From NCBI RefSeq assembly GCF_014697545.1, contig NZ_JACJSA010000001.1:733778-797777 (forward strand): DNA of 64,000 bases, in the 5' to 3' direction. The translations under genes were made by a program, and so were the position numbers. Below the pieces are notes generated by a model, which saw nothing but the letters and a program-made list of their open reading frames with translations, did no database searches and had not been told where the DNA came from. Positions 32,920 through 43,700 of this stretch are shown here, in pieces. This stretch comes from Oscillatoria sp. FACHB-1407 (GTDB lineage: Bacteria > Cyanobacteriota > Cyanobacteriia > Elainellales > Elainellaceae). Within the stretch, counting starts at the first letter, position 1, and each line of letters opens with the position of its first letter.

Positions 32920-33927
32920 CTACTCGGCATTAGGGGGAATGACAGGTGTTGGTGTTATCCAATTCAAATCAACCGCCTGTTCACACACCACTTGAGTCGC
33001 TGTTGCCGCCGGAATCACGGTTGGGGCTTGTCCGGGAGCCGTTGTCGTGACTCGGTTAGGGCGTTCTGTGATGGAACATACCTTTTGAGCGTAATAGCCA
33101 TCCGGTCGAGAACTGGGTCCAAGCCAGAAAGCTCTTAGCGTCAGAGCGTAGCCAGGATTGCCCGCTGACACTTCCCCTTCCAAATTCCACAGACGATCTT
33201 CCTCCGCCCTGGGAATTCGCCGTCTGACCTCTTCCTCCAAACGAGGAATTTCGATATCAGTTTCAAACAGCCAACGCTCAACTTCTCCCCACGGGGCGGG
33301 TTCAAGACGCTCTCGCAAAGCGGTTTCCGCTAAATTAAGAAACATCACGCCTCGTGAGTTTTGAGTCGATGAGGCAACCTTGACGACAAACGCACTACGA
33401 GTGAATTCATCTGCCATCAAACTGGGATATTCCTGGAGCCAGTTTTGAAGCAGAAAAAAGAACTGTATCCAGCAACTTAAAATCGCACTAAAAAACAACA
33501 GCAACACAATTTCCTGGCGATCGACCGCAAACTTTTTGCCATCAATCGTAGGATTAACGACCTCTAACCCTTTCTTCAAAAATTTAGGAATGGTCGCTAT
33601 CAAGGCTGAAACAATCGGCCAACTGATCGCAGCTAACGAAACATCACTCCATCCGTAAAACAAAAAGCTACAGGCTAATGCTCCTGCGATCCAGGGGCCC
33701 GGATAAACATCAATGCCTAAAATGTTTTGTTTGACTCCGGCTAAAACCCAATCAATTCCAATCGTTAAAAATAGCCAACCAAACCAGGATAAAAAGTCTC
33801 GAACAAATTCACTATCAACCAACAAAGACATCAACCAGGAAAACAGACTCAACAGAATAAACGTCTGCCCTGAAAAGGGTTTGACTTCTTTGAGGTATTT
33901 AGTAATAAAGTCAATGACTTCTTTCAC
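32920..33927 (-). CDS. fraD: Filament integrity / septal junction protein FraD
   Basis: 335 residues from a GTG overlapping the fraC stop (GTGA). Five membrane helices occupy about 20-175, then a C-terminal extracytoplasmic domain. Recognisable stretches are SWIQ-like SCWIQFFFLLQNWLQEYPSL and AFVV, then EVERWLFETDIEIPRLEEEV, which recall FraD of Anabaena (343 residues) as I remember it. In Anabaena, FraD is a septum-located part of septal junctions needed for filament integrity and cell-cell exchange. Here it follows fraC as in Anabaena, but the fraE ABC-type subunit is not next to it. Confidence 0.85.
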   Translation of the reverse strand: MKEVIDFITKYLKEVKPFSGQTFILLSLFSWLMSLLVDSEFVRDFLSWFGWLFLTIGIDWVLAGVKQNILGIDVYPGPWIAGALACSFLFYGWSDVSLAAISWPIVSALIATIPKFLKKGLEVVNPTIDGKKFAVDRQEIVLLLFFSAILSCWIQFFFLLQNWLQEYPSLMADEFTRSAFVVKVASSTQNSRGVMFLNLAETALRERLEPAPWGEVERWLFETDIEIPRLEEEVRRRIPRAEEDRLWNLEGEVSAGNPGYALTLRAFWLGPSSRPDGYYAQKVCSITERPNRVTTTAPGQAPTVIPAATATQVVCEQAVDLNWITPTPVIPPNAE

Positions 33928-34478
33928 TGAATTTCTAGATCTAGACTGCCTTGCGTGACTAATCGAATGATCAAAATTAAAGAAACCGCACTATAGCTTA
34001 AGGCATTGGCGGCTAAAATAGCGTTGCCTAATCCTGGAGAAATCATACTTCTAGAAGTGCGCCGATTTGCTCCAAATTTAGTTGATTTAGCTTTTTGAGC
34101 ATCAGTTTCAGGAGGTTTGATATCCCCCAGAAAAAATTGCAAATAGGTCAATCCAAATAACTTGACAAAAAAACTGACAAAAAAAGTCACTGGAGCTGAC
34201 AACATCACCCAAAGAATAAATCCTTGTTGCCAGTGGTCAAAAAAAATGCAATCGATGAGTTGTAGTTTAAGACCAGGAGGAATCAGCGGTTGAATAATCA
34301 GAAATAACAACCAACCAACCGTCGTAGACAAAAAATTAATCGATGTGGCGTAATGAACACTTCGCTTTTGGGTGAGGCTAAGACGATAGCGCAAAACATA
34401 TGCTTCAATGGCGATCGCCATTAACAGCAACAAGCTTTGAAACACTATCATCTTTAACGGCAGAACCGAGACAAACAT
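33924..34478 (-). CDS. fraC: Filament integrity protein FraC
   Basis: 184 residues with four predicted membrane helices (about 10-29, 47-66, 89-113, 150-172). The start region VFQSLLLLMAIAIEAYVLRYRL and SINFLSTTVGWLLFLIIQPLIPP fit FraC, a 179-residue membrane protein of Anabaena that localises FraD and septal junctions to the septum. The stop overlaps the start of fraD by four bases, so translation is coupled. A divergent 166-base spacer separates it from the CobO-like gene. Presence of this pair indicates a filamentous host, or one descended from filamentous strains. Confidence 0.85.
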   Translation of the reverse strand: MFVSVLPLKMIVFQSLLLLMAIAIEAYVLRYRLSLTQKRSVHYATSINFLSTTVGWLLFLIIQPLIPPGLKLQLIDCIFFDHWQQGFILWVMLSAPVTFFVSFFVKLFGLTYLQFFLGDIKPPETDAQKAKSTKFGANRRTSRSMISPGLGNAILAANALSYSAVSLILIIRLVTQGSLDLEIQ

Positions 34479-34707
34479 GAGACGAGTTTGATATCAACAA
34501 GGCAACCGTCACGCCTGATTTAAAGCTACTGCATTGCTGAAGGGATTCCCAAGCCGCCATAATGGATACAAGCTCTATCGGTAGCATTGACCATCCTAAT
34601 TAGGGATTGACAACACTACTAATAGCGGTAATCTTTTGTAGGCGATGGCTTTCCTCAAGATCAACGCTGACCTCAATTACGCAACGTTTATTCATCATCT
34701 TAGAGCC

Positions 34708-35841
34708 ATGACACGAACCGGAGTCGGTATTCGCACAGCCCAAACCCGCAGCGATCGCCTGATTGGTCAAATTCATGTGTATGACGGTGCCGGAAAAGGC
34801 AAGTCACAGGCAGCGTTGGGGGTCGTCTTGCGATCGATTGGGTTGGGCATTCGCACCTCCTGGCAAACGCGAGTGTTACTGTTGCGATTTCTCAAGGGAC
34901 CGGGGCGCACCTACGACGAAGATGCTGCGATTGAAGCTCTACAACGTGGGTTTCCGCACCTGATCGACCAGGTGCGTACAGGCAGAGCCGAATATTTCGG
35001 CACAGAGGACATCACTCGCTTCGATCGCCTGGAAGCCCAACGGGGATGGGATGTGGCAAAGGGGGCGATCGCTTCTGGGTTATATTCGGTCGTGGTGCTC
35101 GATGAGATCAATCCCGTACTCGATCTGGGTTTGTTGTCGGTTGAGGATGTGATCAAAACCCTCAAAAATAAACCTGAAGACTTGGAAATCATCGCCACCG
35201 GACGGGGCGCACCCCAACCCCTGCTTGACATTGCCGACCTGCACTCTGAGATGAAGGCGCACCATCACGCCAATGCGGCTCTGCATGGCATAGACGGCAT
35301 TGAGATCTACACTGGGTCGGGTAAAGGCAAATCCACCAGTGCGTTGGGCAAAGCGTTGCAAGCGATCGGCAAAGGCATCAGCCAGGACAAATCTCATCGA
35401 GTGCTGATCATGCAGTGGCTCAAAGGTGGCTCAGGCTACACCGAAGATGCAGCGATCGCCGCATTGCATCAGAGTTACCCCAATCTGGTTGACCATCAAC
35501 GTTGTGGACGAGACGCGATTGTCTGGCGCGGACAACAACAGGAACTCGATTACGTTGAGGCAGAACGCGGTTGGGAAATCGCACGAGCGGCGATCGCCTC
35601 TGGGCTTTACAAAACCATCATTTTGGACGAACTCAATCCCACAGTTGATCTAGAGCTATTGCCCCAGGAACCGATCATCCAGGCACTCCTCCGCAAACCT
35701 CGCGACACCGAGGTCATCATCACCGGACGCTGCAAAAACCCGCCCGCTTACTTTGACCTGGCAAGCGTTCACTCCGAAGTCTTCTGCCACAAACACTACG
35801 CCGAGAAAGGCGTTGATTTGAAGCGAGGTGTCGATTTTTAA
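34708..35841 (+). CDS. Tandem-duplicated CobO/BtuR-like P-loop protein
   Basis: 377 residues from ATG 34708 (an ATG at 34645 would add 21 residues; neither has a strong ribosome site). Two homologous halves each carry a P-loop, GAGKGKSQ and GSGKGKST, a RTYDEDAAIEAL/GYTEDAAIAAL segment, a RGWDVAKGAIASGLY/RGWEIARAAIASGLY helix, and a DEINP/DELNP Walker-B-like motif followed by an ATGRGAP/ITGRCKN loop. This is the cob(I)yrinic acid a,c-diamide adenosyltransferase fold of CobO/CobA/BtuR, normally about 190 residues. Corrinoid adenosylation is likely for at least one half. cbiB is 23 kb away. Confidence 0.8.
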   Translation: MTRTGVGIRTAQTRSDRLIGQIHVYDGAGKGKSQAALGVVLRSIGLGIRTSWQTRVLLLRFLKGPGRTYDEDAAIEALQRGFPHLIDQVRTGRAEYFGTEDITRFDRLEAQRGWDVAKGAIASGLYSVVVLDEINPVLDLGLLSVEDVIKTLKNKPEDLEIIATGRGAPQPLLDIADLHSEMKAHHHANAALHGIDGIEIYTGSGKGKSTSALGKALQAIGKGISQDKSHRVLIMQWLKGGSGYTEDAAIAALHQSYPNLVDHQRCGRDAIVWRGQQQELDYVEAERGWEIARAAIASGLYKTIILDELNPTVDLELLPQEPIIQALLRKPRDTEVIITGRCKNPPAYFDLASVHSEVFCHKHYAEKGVDLKRGVDF

Positions 35842-35973
35842 TAGGTGCAGGACTTACGCCGTTAGATCCCCAAAACCTCTTAGAAAAAGGGCTTCCGGAA
35901 TTCTTCCCTTTTAAGCTACTGCGTACACAGATCTCTAAATTAGGCTCAGGGTTGTTTCAAGCATGTGAGAGCC

Positions 35974-36098
35974 AGGCATTGGGGGAGTCTCCCCCAAACC
36001 CCCATTGGGGGACGCCACTGCCTCCCCCAAACCCCCTAGCAGAAGGTGTTTGAGTTAACCAAAGGACGCGCTTCGCATCGATTCCAAGTTCGGGTGCT
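35974..36098 (+). repeat. Repeat F4, forward copy
   Basis: AGGCATTGGGGGAGT..., then GGGTTTGGGG-type blocks around a CCCCCATTGGGGG palindrome, then GCAGAAGGTGTTTGAGTTAAC and GGACGCGCTTCGCATCGATT. It matches the reverse complement of 63365-63492 at about nine bases in ten. It lies in the 515-base spacer 35842-36356, which otherwise holds only the tandem and F2 fragments listed next. Confidence 0.8.
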
Positions 36099-36249
36099 CC
36101 TGTCTTGGCAAGCCCCTTAACAAAGGCTCAAAGTCTCCTGAAGCTAGGGAATTTAGAGGTCTGAGAGGGCTGACGTATACACGGTAGCCCTTGTTTAAGG
36201 GGGTAAGGGGGGATCAAAGTTTTAGGCTTCAAGTGCGTAAGTCCTAATC

Positions 36250-36302
36250 TTCAGTCCTCAATCCTCAGTCCTCAATCCTCAGTCCTAGTCCTCAGTCCTC
36301 AG
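36250..36302 (+). repeat. Heptanucleotide tandem repeat (TCAGTCC/TCAATCC)
   Basis: Seven or so 7-base units alternating TCAGTCC and TCAATCC, with one interrupted unit (TAGTCC). Such short tandem repetitive heptamers are well known in filamentous cyanobacteria. Confidence 0.85.
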
Positions 36303-36345
36303 CACTTTGCTATAGCTGCGGTTTCAACCGCCAAACTCCTGATGC
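36294..36345 (-). repeat. F2 fragment with CAGCACTTTGCTATA lead
   Basis: CTCAGCACTTTGCTATAGCTGCGGTTTCAACCGCCAA continues only through the first F2 hairpin. The same lead CTCAGCACTTTGCTATAACTGCGGTTTCAACCGCC occurs at 57361-57395, just before the F2 copy there, so the 35-bp unit is a repeat of its own. Confidence 0.65.
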
Positions 36346-36356
36346 CGAAAGGTTGC

Positions 36357-37703
36357 TCAGGGGAGTGCATCTTTAGTTCGATACAGCAGGTAGGCTCCTC
36401 GCAGATACCACACCCGCAATGCGGGCAGGGGAAACGCCTTGAGGGGTTGCCTCACCACCGCACAGAGATCTTGAGGTTGAGTTTGACCCGCTACAATCTG
36501 GGCGATCGCCTGACCACTCCAGGTCCCCGTTGCAACACCATTGCCGTGATAGGCAAGGGCATAGAATACGCTTGCATCCTCTGACAGGTTACCGATATGG
36601 GGAACCAGGGCAGCAGAGAGGCACACTAACCCATTCCAGTAGTGAGTAATTTCAATGTCCTTCCAGGCGGGAAACATCTCGCCTAAGCGACGGGTCATCC
36701 AGCGACGACGGCGATCGCGCTCAGCCCCATCGCCCACTGTTCCGCCCCGACTGCCAAACAAAAACCGTCCATCCTTTAACAGACGGTAATAAAACAGCAG
36801 GTTACGGGTGTCATAGACGGGGGTTTCGGTACGCCATCCCTGCGCCTCCAGTTCTGTCTGGGTCAGCGGACGAGTCGTGATGATGTTTGACATGGCAGGT
36901 AAGAAGCGATCGCGAAATCCCCGATGCAACTCATCCCGCGTATAGCCATTCGTGGCAACAATGACCCGCTTCGCTTTTACGGTTCCCTTTGGAGTGTGTA
37001 GCAGGTGCCATTCCCCTGATTTTTCCCAGGTCGTCACTGGGCTATGAGAAAACAGCCTTGCTCCGTGCCGCTGAGCCGCTTGAGCCAGTCCCACGGTGTA
37101 TTTCATCGGATTCAAACCAAACCCCACCCCAACATGCAAAGCACCGTATGCCTCCGGGCTACGAAAACCTACCTCCGCTACATCCTTTGGTGACCAGAGT
37201 TGACAGTCATATCCTGCCACCTCGGTCAAAAACTCATGCTCTGTTTCCAGTTCTGCCCACCGAGACGGGGTGTGAGCCGAGACGATTTCACCATCACCCT
37301 GAGCGTCAATCTCAATCCCTTCAGCGATCGCCAACTGCCGCACCAGATACGTCGCCTCTCGCTGGTCTTGAAAATAGCGACGGGTTTCCTCCCGCCCAAA
37401 CTGCTTGAGCAACTCCTCGTTAGACAACCGAGTTGAGCCAATGCAACAAAAGCCACCGTTGCGCCCAGAAGCACCCCAGGCGATCGCCCCGGCTTCTAAA
37501 ACACAGGCGTGAATCTGGTGATCGCGAGCCAGGTGGAGTGCAGCAGAAAGCCCCGTAATGCCACCGCCAATAATAGCAACGTCGCAGGTGTTGTCTTGTT
37601 GCAGGGGTGAAGCGTGCCTCTGGGAGGGATCGACCGTCGTCTCCCAATAACTTTGAACTGGATGAGAGCGATCGTAAACCAATGAATTGTAGAGAGTCGT
37701 CAT
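36357..37703 (-). CDS. FAD-dependent oxidoreductase, DAO/PuuB-like
   Basis: 448 residues from ATG 37703; the frame continues 18 codons upstream into an F3 repeat, which I exclude. The opening LYNSLVYDRSHPVQSYWETTV is followed by the FAD motif DVAIIGGGITGLSAALHLAR and later WGASGRNGGFCC, the covalent-flavin-like GRNGG segment of this family. The C-terminal FAD loop is ALAYHGNGVATGTWSGQAIAQIV. Relatives include gamma-glutamylputrescine oxidase, glycine and sarcosine oxidases, so an amine or amino-acid substrate is probable but not determined. Isolated gene. Confidence 0.88.
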   Translation of the reverse strand: MTTLYNSLVYDRSHPVQSYWETTVDPSQRHASPLQQDNTCDVAIIGGGITGLSAALHLARDHQIHACVLEAGAIAWGASGRNGGFCCIGSTRLSNEELLKQFGREETRRYFQDQREATYLVRQLAIAEGIEIDAQGDGEIVSAHTPSRWAELETEHEFLTEVAGYDCQLWSPKDVAEVGFRSPEAYGALHVGVGFGLNPMKYTVGLAQAAQRHGARLFSHSPVTTWEKSGEWHLLHTPKGTVKAKRVIVATNGYTRDELHRGFRDRFLPAMSNIITTRPLTQTELEAQGWRTETPVYDTRNLLFYYRLLKDGRFLFGSRGGTVGDGAERDRRRRWMTRRLGEMFPAWKDIEITHYWNGLVCLSAALVPHIGNLSEDASVFYALAYHGNGVATGTWSGQAIAQIVAGQTQPQDLCAVVRQPLKAFPLPALRVWYLRGAYLLYRTKDALP

Positions 37704-37729
37704 GCTATCAAAAGCGCGTTCCCATATCC

Positions 37730-37790
37730 TATAGCAACCGTCGAGACAGTTGAACAAGGGAGTATGGGGGCGCAGCCTCTAGTGCACATT
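37730..37790 (+). repeat. Repeat F3, left-half copy
   Basis: TATAGCAACCGTCGAGACAG then AACAAGGGAGTATGGGGGCGCAGCC. The right end is missing. It lies immediately upstream of the oxidoreductase start codon, so it may form part of its promoter or leader. Confidence 0.65.
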
Positions 37791-38002
37791 CAGGAAACCT
37801 TTTCTGCGAGCTTCCCTCAACCCTCATCCCCCAACCCCTCCTCCCCACGTGGGAGAAGGGAAGTCAAAGTGGCTTGAAGTCCCTGGTAGTGTTTCAGATC
37901 TGTTGCTACTAACCCCCGGCTGTCGCCGTCCCCCTTACCAAGGGGGACTACAGGGGGTCTTACAGAGGTTATCAACAGGTTTGGAACACCAGCGAAGTGG
38001 AG

Positions 38003-40039
38003 TTACTGATTGAGTGTCACCTCGTCCCTTAACAGCGGCAACCGTACAGTAAACGTGGCTCCCTGATCTTCACCAGGACTTTGTGCATCCACTGTTCCCC
38101 CGTGCAGTTCCACCAGATGGCGTACGATCGCCAACCCTAATCCCAAGCCACCAAACCGCCGCGTCGTTCTGCCATCTTCTTGTCGAAAGGACTCAAACAC
38201 ATGGGGCAAAAAGTCAGGATCAATTCCCTTGCCGGTGTCACTGACGGTAATTTGAGCGTAAGTCGGCGAGTCAGAAGCAACGCGATTCATCGTGTCTGTT
38301 CGAAGTTGGTTTTCCCCTGCTCCCGTCTGCCATTCCCCCGGTTCTATCCCTTCCCCGGTATCTATCCGCTCTAGACAAACCTCAATCTGCCCCCCTTCTG
38401 AGGTGAACTTGATCGCATTGCTGAGTAAATTCCACACAACTTGCTGAAGTCGGGCAGCGTCTCCCATAACTTGAAATTTTGGTTTGTCGCTTTGGGGCGC
38501 GCTCAAAGCATCATGACCACGCAGAAACTGCAAATCGATTGACTTAACTTCCGCCGATAGCCGCACCGTTTCTAAAGCAGCCTCAACGATGAATGTCAAA
38601 TTTACAGGAGCCATATTCAGACTCAATTTGCCCTTCAAAATCCGAGAGACATCGAGCAAATCTTCAATTAACTGAGTTTGCAGTTTGGCATTACGTTCAA
38701 TGGTTTCCAGAGCAAACGCTGTCTTTTGCACATCTACCTTGCCATGGCGAAGCAAACTCGCCCATCCCAGAATGGGGTTGAGCGGCGTTCGCAACTCATG
38801 GGATAACACCGCCAAAAACTCATCCTTAATGCGATTTGCAGCTTCTGCTTCCACTTTTGCGGCTTCCACTCGCATCAAATTTTCAGCCCGCTCTTGCTCC
38901 CGTTGTGACAATAAGTTAGCCGCAAACTCCAGGGATTGCCCCAGGAGCACAACTTCCTTAATAGAGAGCGGGCTGACCTGAGGATGTTCGCCATTTGCCA
39001 ATGCTTTCGCAGCTAACGCTGCCGAAGTAATACTGCGCGAAATTTGCCACGAGAGCAAAAACGCCCCAACACCACTCACCAAAAGCAGAATTAAACCTGA
39101 CCCGACCACAAGCCACATTGCTCGCCGAGAGGGCTCTTGAACGACATCCACTGGCACGGTGACGGCCACTGTCCATGGTGAGCTACCCACTCGGCTAAAG
39201 GCAACATAGACCTGCCTCCCTTCCAGGGTGGTATCTCGATAAACCCCCTCCGTTGCCTCACTAATTTGCTTTAAGAAAGACGGTGTTCCCCGCTGTCCTA
39301 CAAAGCGTTCAGGGTTACGGGTGCGGGCAACAACAATCCCTTTGCCATCAACGACGGTGCGTGTCCATTCCCCATCAATAGAGGTTTGTTCTCTAACAAT
39401 TTGGGCGATCGCCTCTTGTGCAATGACTGCTGTGAGAATATATTGCAGTTTGCCATCTTGCAGCACTGGAATGCGAACCGGGACAGCCAATCGCAACTCC
39501 CGACTGCCGCGAGCAAGATTACCCACCATCGGTTGTTGCGTCTCAACAACACGCTGCAAACTGTCTGGTTCCACCACCGGAAACAACTGCCGACCAAAAG
39601 GCTGTCGCGTATTTAACAGTTGTTGACCAGTCGGTGTCAGCAAGATCACAGACATCCAGGTGGCTTGAGTTTGCACTACCTGTCGTGCCTCGTTATGAAA
39701 ATTCGGAAGGTCATTTTGTTCCAACCGATCTGACGCTGCCAAGGCTTGAAGGGCTCGATTGGTCGCAGAAAACTCACTTTCGACCGTTTCTGCCAGATTG
39801 CGAGCAGCTAACAAAATGCGTCGCTCTGAAGCCGCTTGTTGTTGATTTGACAATTGATAGACGACTGCAATGGCAAACAACACCACTGGAAGCAAAGCCC
39901 CCGCCACCAGCAAAACCAGATACCACCTCAGGGACAGTGCTCCACGAGCAGAAGCAGATGAACGAGAGGCAACTCTGGTTAAAGCGAGTCGCTTAGCAAG
40001 CGGGTTTAAAACACGAGTGGTGGACTTTTCTTCCGCCAT
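38003..40039 (-). CDS. dCache-type membrane sensor histidine kinase
   Basis: 678 residues. Membrane helices at about 38-60 and 308-330 flank an extracytoplasmic sensor of the dCache type (about 65-300; [36 protein letters not shown]). A short linker leads to the HisKA box [19 protein letters not shown] (H414). The HATPase domain follows with [33 protein letters not shown] and [18 protein letters not shown]. It should autophosphorylate in response to an external small molecule. No response regulator is adjacent, so it is an orphan kinase. Confidence 0.93.
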   Translation of the reverse strand: MAEEKSTTRVLNPLAKRLALTRVASRSSASARGALSLRWYLVLLVAGALLPVVLFAIAVVYQLSNQQQAASERRILLAARNLAETVESEFSATNRALQALAASDRLEQNDLPNFHNEARQVVQTQATWMSVILLTPTGQQLLNTRQPFGRQLFPVVEPDSLQRVVETQQPMVGNLARGSRELRLAVPVRIPVLQDGKLQYILTAVIAQEAIAQIVREQTSIDGEWTRTVVDGKGIVVARTRNPERFVGQRGTPSFLKQISEATEGVYRDTTLEGRQVYVAFSRVGSSPWTVAVTVPVDVVQEPSRRAMWLVVGSGLILLLVSGVGAFLLSWQISRSITSAALAAKALANGEHPQVSPLSIKEVVLLGQSLEFAANLLSQREQERAENLMRVEAAKVEAEAANRIKDEFLAVLSHELRTPLNPILGWASLLRHGKVDVQKTAFALETIERNAKLQTQLIEDLLDVSRILKGKLSLNMAPVNLTFIVEAALETVRLSAEVKSIDLQFLRGHDALSAPQSDKPKFQVMGDAARLQQVVWNLLSNAIKFTSEGGQIEVCLERIDTGEGIEPGEWQTGAGENQLRTDTMNRVASDSPTYAQITVSDTGKGIDPDFLPHVFESFRQEDGRTTRRFGGLGLGLAIVRHLVELHGGTVDAQSPGEDQGATFTVRLPLLRDEVTLNQ

Positions 40040-40154
40040 TTAATTCTCATACTTGGCTAAGAGATGTTGTGAGAAAAAGCTACGCTTAATCCTCGGTAAA
40101 ACAATCGGGTTATTTTGCACTCCTGTTTTTACAACTCTTTACACCTGCGGTTAT

Positions 40155-40343
40155 TAACTTGGAGTTTGGGATAGGGGTTTTGGCGGTTGAAACCGCAACT
40201 ACAGGAGCAAACCTAACCTGCGTCCGTTCGGCAAACCCTTCGTGTTCGGGAGCCTGTACAGGGCGTTTGGCGAAGCGCAGTCGAGCTTAGCTCCGGTAGC
40301 CGCGAATCGATTCGCCAGGTGTTTAACTCGAATGGACGTTTAT
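40155..40343 (+). repeat. MITE-like repeat F2, long copy
   Basis: Contains TTTTGGCGGTTGAAACCGCAACTACAGGAGC, a long diverged middle (GAGCCTGTACAGGG, GGCGAAGCGCAGTCGAGC), then CGGTAGCCGCGAATCGATTCGCCAGG. The ends TTAACTTGGAGTTTGGG and CTCGAATGGACGTTTATTA are diverged versions of the TTAACGT ends. Confidence 0.65.
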
Positions 40344-40443
40344 TACTGGGGGGGCACCAACGTCACTGGCTGCGATCACCATACTAAACTAATGCGAAAC
40401 TAATGCGAATTTGAGTCAATTACAGCTCAAGAATTATCGATTT

Positions 40444-40548
40444 ACAGCAGTTTTCACAACCATCAGGTATGGAGGGGTGTGGGGGCGGTGCCCCTACGCA
40501 GGGGTGGAACCCCTGCACCCCGTACCTTATCAACATGAACAGTGCTGT
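40444..40548 (+). repeat. Repeat F3, variant copy with ACAGCA ends
   Basis: 105 bp with ends ACAGCAGTTTTCA and TGAACAGTGCTGT (imperfect inverted). The same GGGGTGTGGGGGCGGTGCCCC and GGGGTGGAACCCCTGCACCCC hairpins lie inside. The 703-base spacer 40040-40742 holds this, the F2 copy and no supported gene. Confidence 0.7.
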
Positions 40549-40742
40549 AGGATTTCAAAAATCAAGTGCTTTTACTCCTTGCCACACAAAAACCATCCTT
40601 AAGCAATACCTCTACTTCCCACTTCTGAACGATGAGCAGGCGGGCGATCTTCGCGATCTTAGCTACAGAAGGATTATGTCTCATCGCAGAGTTACGCTCC
40701 GCAGGGAATTACGTGAGTTTTTAGTATTAAAGAGGGAAAATC

Positions 40743-43700
40743 ATGCTTCATTGGTCAGCTGGGGTAACGCTCAAAACCTGGCACCTGTGGATAGCTCAGG
40801 TTCCGGTCGATCCGGCGATTACGACTCCTGAAGAGGCATCGTTGGTTTTTTCAGGACCACAGTTTTTCATAACGTTAGTTTCAGGGTTATTGTTGGCGTT
40901 TGCCATTCAACTGCTATTGACCAACCTGTCAGTCGCAGCGGGCATCTCTTATTTGGGTCGCTCGTCTGATGATGACGATCGCGATCACAGCAAATCAGAC
41001 AGTAGTGGGGGAGTTGGCTCTACCATTCGCAAAATCGGTTTTGGGGTCGGTTTGTGGACTCTTATCACCGTCAGCATTGCCCTGTTTGTGGCGTGCTATC
41101 TGGCAGTGCAGTTGAGCCTGTTAGAGAGCGCAGGTCTGGGGGCGATCGTCGGTCTGGTGATCTGGGCAGCTTACTTTTCACTATTGGTGTGGGTTAGCTC
41201 TACCACCGTTGGCTCGTTGATTGGTTCGATTGTCAACAGTGCCACCAGTGGGTTTCAGGCGATCGTTGGTACAGCCGCAGCAGCCCTGGGTGCCAAAACG
41301 GTGAATCAACAGGTGGTCGCTACTGCCGAGGCTGCCGCCGCCGCTGTTCGACGCGAACTGGGAACAGGAATCGACCCTGTAAGCATTCGTGAGAATATCG
41401 AAGATTACATTGATCGGTTGCGTCCGGCTGAGTTTGATTACTCCAGCGTTCGCAATGAGTTTGAGCGGTTGTTAAATACCCCGGAAGCCAAGGCATTAGC
41501 AGGCAGCGATCGCGCCCGTGATGTCAATCGTCAAACCTTCATCGACCTGATCAGCAGCCGATCTGACCTGTCAAAGCGGGAAGTCAATCGGTTAGCCGAT
41601 GAGCTAGAGAGCGTGTGGCGACGGAGTGTAAACGATCAACAGCCCGATCGCATGACGGAATTGCTCGATCAACTGCGTTCGGCCCAGCCCGGTCAACTCA
41701 GAACCGATGAGATCGTCGCCAAGCTAGACGAGTTGATTGAAGAAACGCGGCGATCGCACCAAACCACCCAAGACACCGCCAAGAAAGCCCCCACTGGGTT
41801 GCAGCAGATGATGCCTACCAGCCTTGCACCGCTCGTAGGCATGGTCATGGGTCGCACCGACCTCTCTGACTTAAGTGTTGAAAAGATTCTGGGTCAGCTC
41901 AAGTCGGCGCAAAGCAGAGTGGGCGAAGTCACTAACCAGATTCGTGCTAACACATCGAATGAGCCGTTTAACACGGTCAAGGCGGATGTGGAGAACTACC
42001 TGATGCACGTTTATGTCTGGCAGATGAGTCCAGAGACAGTCGAGATGGAGTTTCGCAACATCCTCTATGATCCGGCTGCCGATCCGGGTATAGTGCGTCA
42101 TCAAATTGAGCAAATCCGTCACTCTGATTTTGTTAACATCCTCAACTCTCGCGGATTGCTGACTCAAAACCAGATTCAAGAGAAAGCCGATCAGCTTGAG
42201 CGCATCCGGTTGGATGTGTTGACCACCGTTCGCGCCGCTGAAGAACGGGAGATCGCCGCTGACCTGCATCAGCGCATCGAAACCTACCTGACCTTTACGC
42301 CGCGTGAGCAGTTGTTAACGACCCAGGAGAACGAACGTGCCTTCAGAGCCATTCTGGAGACAGCAGAAGCAGATTACGACATTATAAACACTCGGTTGCT
42401 GCCCTACGATCGCTCTCGCTTTGCCCAAGTCCTGTTCCAGCGTCAAGACCTCAGCCCTGCGGAAGCAGAAGCCCTGGCGCAACAGTTTCAGGATATTCGC
42501 GATCGCGTAGTAGCCGATTCTCGCACGCGCACTGAGCAAGCGCAGCAACAGGTGCAAGCCGCGCAACAACGGGTGGAAAACTACCTGCGCAACACTGGCA
42601 GAGATGAACTCAACCCAGAGGGCATCAAGCGGGAATTGCAGATTCTGTTTAACGATCCACAGTTGGGGTTGAGTCTGTTGCAAAATCGAGCATCCCGGTT
42701 CGATCGCGATACATTGGTGCAGTTGCTCAGCCAGCGACAGGATGTCACCCCAGAGGATGCCAACCACATCCTCGATCAGGTGGAATCCAACTGGTACAAC
42801 CTGACCCACGCTCCGCAACTGCTGTCGGGTAAAGCGAAGGAACAGTACGACCAGACCACTCAAACCCTGGCTCAATACCTCCGCAACACCAACCGCGAAG
42901 AGCTTGATCCCGAAGGCATCCAACAGGATATCAAGCGGTTGTTTGAGAACCCCAAAGAAGGAGCACTGGCTCTGCGCGATCGCCTCTCTCGGGTAGACCG
43001 GGAAACCCTGGTGCAACTGCTCAGCCAGCGTCAAGACCTGAGCGAAGACCAGGTAAACCAAACCATCGATCAGGTGCAAGAAGCGATTCGCAGTATCACT
43101 CGTGCTCCAAAGCGGTTAGCCCTGCGGACTCAACAACGGGCTCTCAACTTTGAGTCCAGCATTGAAGAGTATCTGCGGAATACAGGTAAAGAGGAACTCA
43201 GCCCAGAAGGCATCAAGCGCGATCTGCAATTGCTGTTGCAAGACCCCCGCTTAGGTGCCAGCAGTCTGGGCGATCGCCTCTCCCGCTTTGACCGCAACAC
43301 CGTCATTGCGCTGCTGTCTCAACGCAAAGACATGACCCCCGAAGAGGCAGAACGGATCGTGTCAAACATCGAATCCGTGCGTAACCAGATGCTGGATCAG
43401 ATCCGTAGCATTCAGTACCGCATTCAATCGGTCATTGACAGCATCTTTGCTCGCATTCGCAGCTACCTCAACTCGCTCAACCGTCCTGAGTTGAACTACG
43501 ACGACATCAAACGCGATGTTCGTACGCTGTTTAACGACCCTCAAGCGGGCTTTGATGCACTGCGCGATCGCCTCAGCCATTTCGATCGCGGCACCCTGGT
43601 TGCGTTGATGAGTTCCCGTGAGGACATCTCAGAAGCCGACGCTAACCGCATCATCGACCAGGTTGAGTCAGCCCGAAACAGTGTCTTGCGTCGGGCAGAA

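Noticed and set aside
36241..36305. Possible CRISPR-like array
   Set aside because: Units are 7 bases with no spacers; it is a simple heptamer tandem repeat. No cas genes are present.
40411..40831. Two overlapping short frames before the 1041-residue gene
   Set aside because: Their sequence is made of the F3 variant repeat (VWGRCPYAGVEPLHPVP type reading) and carries no independent support.
42315..43079. 254-codon minus-strand frame opposite the seven-repeat membrane protein
   Set aside because: It is itself repetitive with the same period as the sense repeats and has no start signal; a shadow of the repeat gene.
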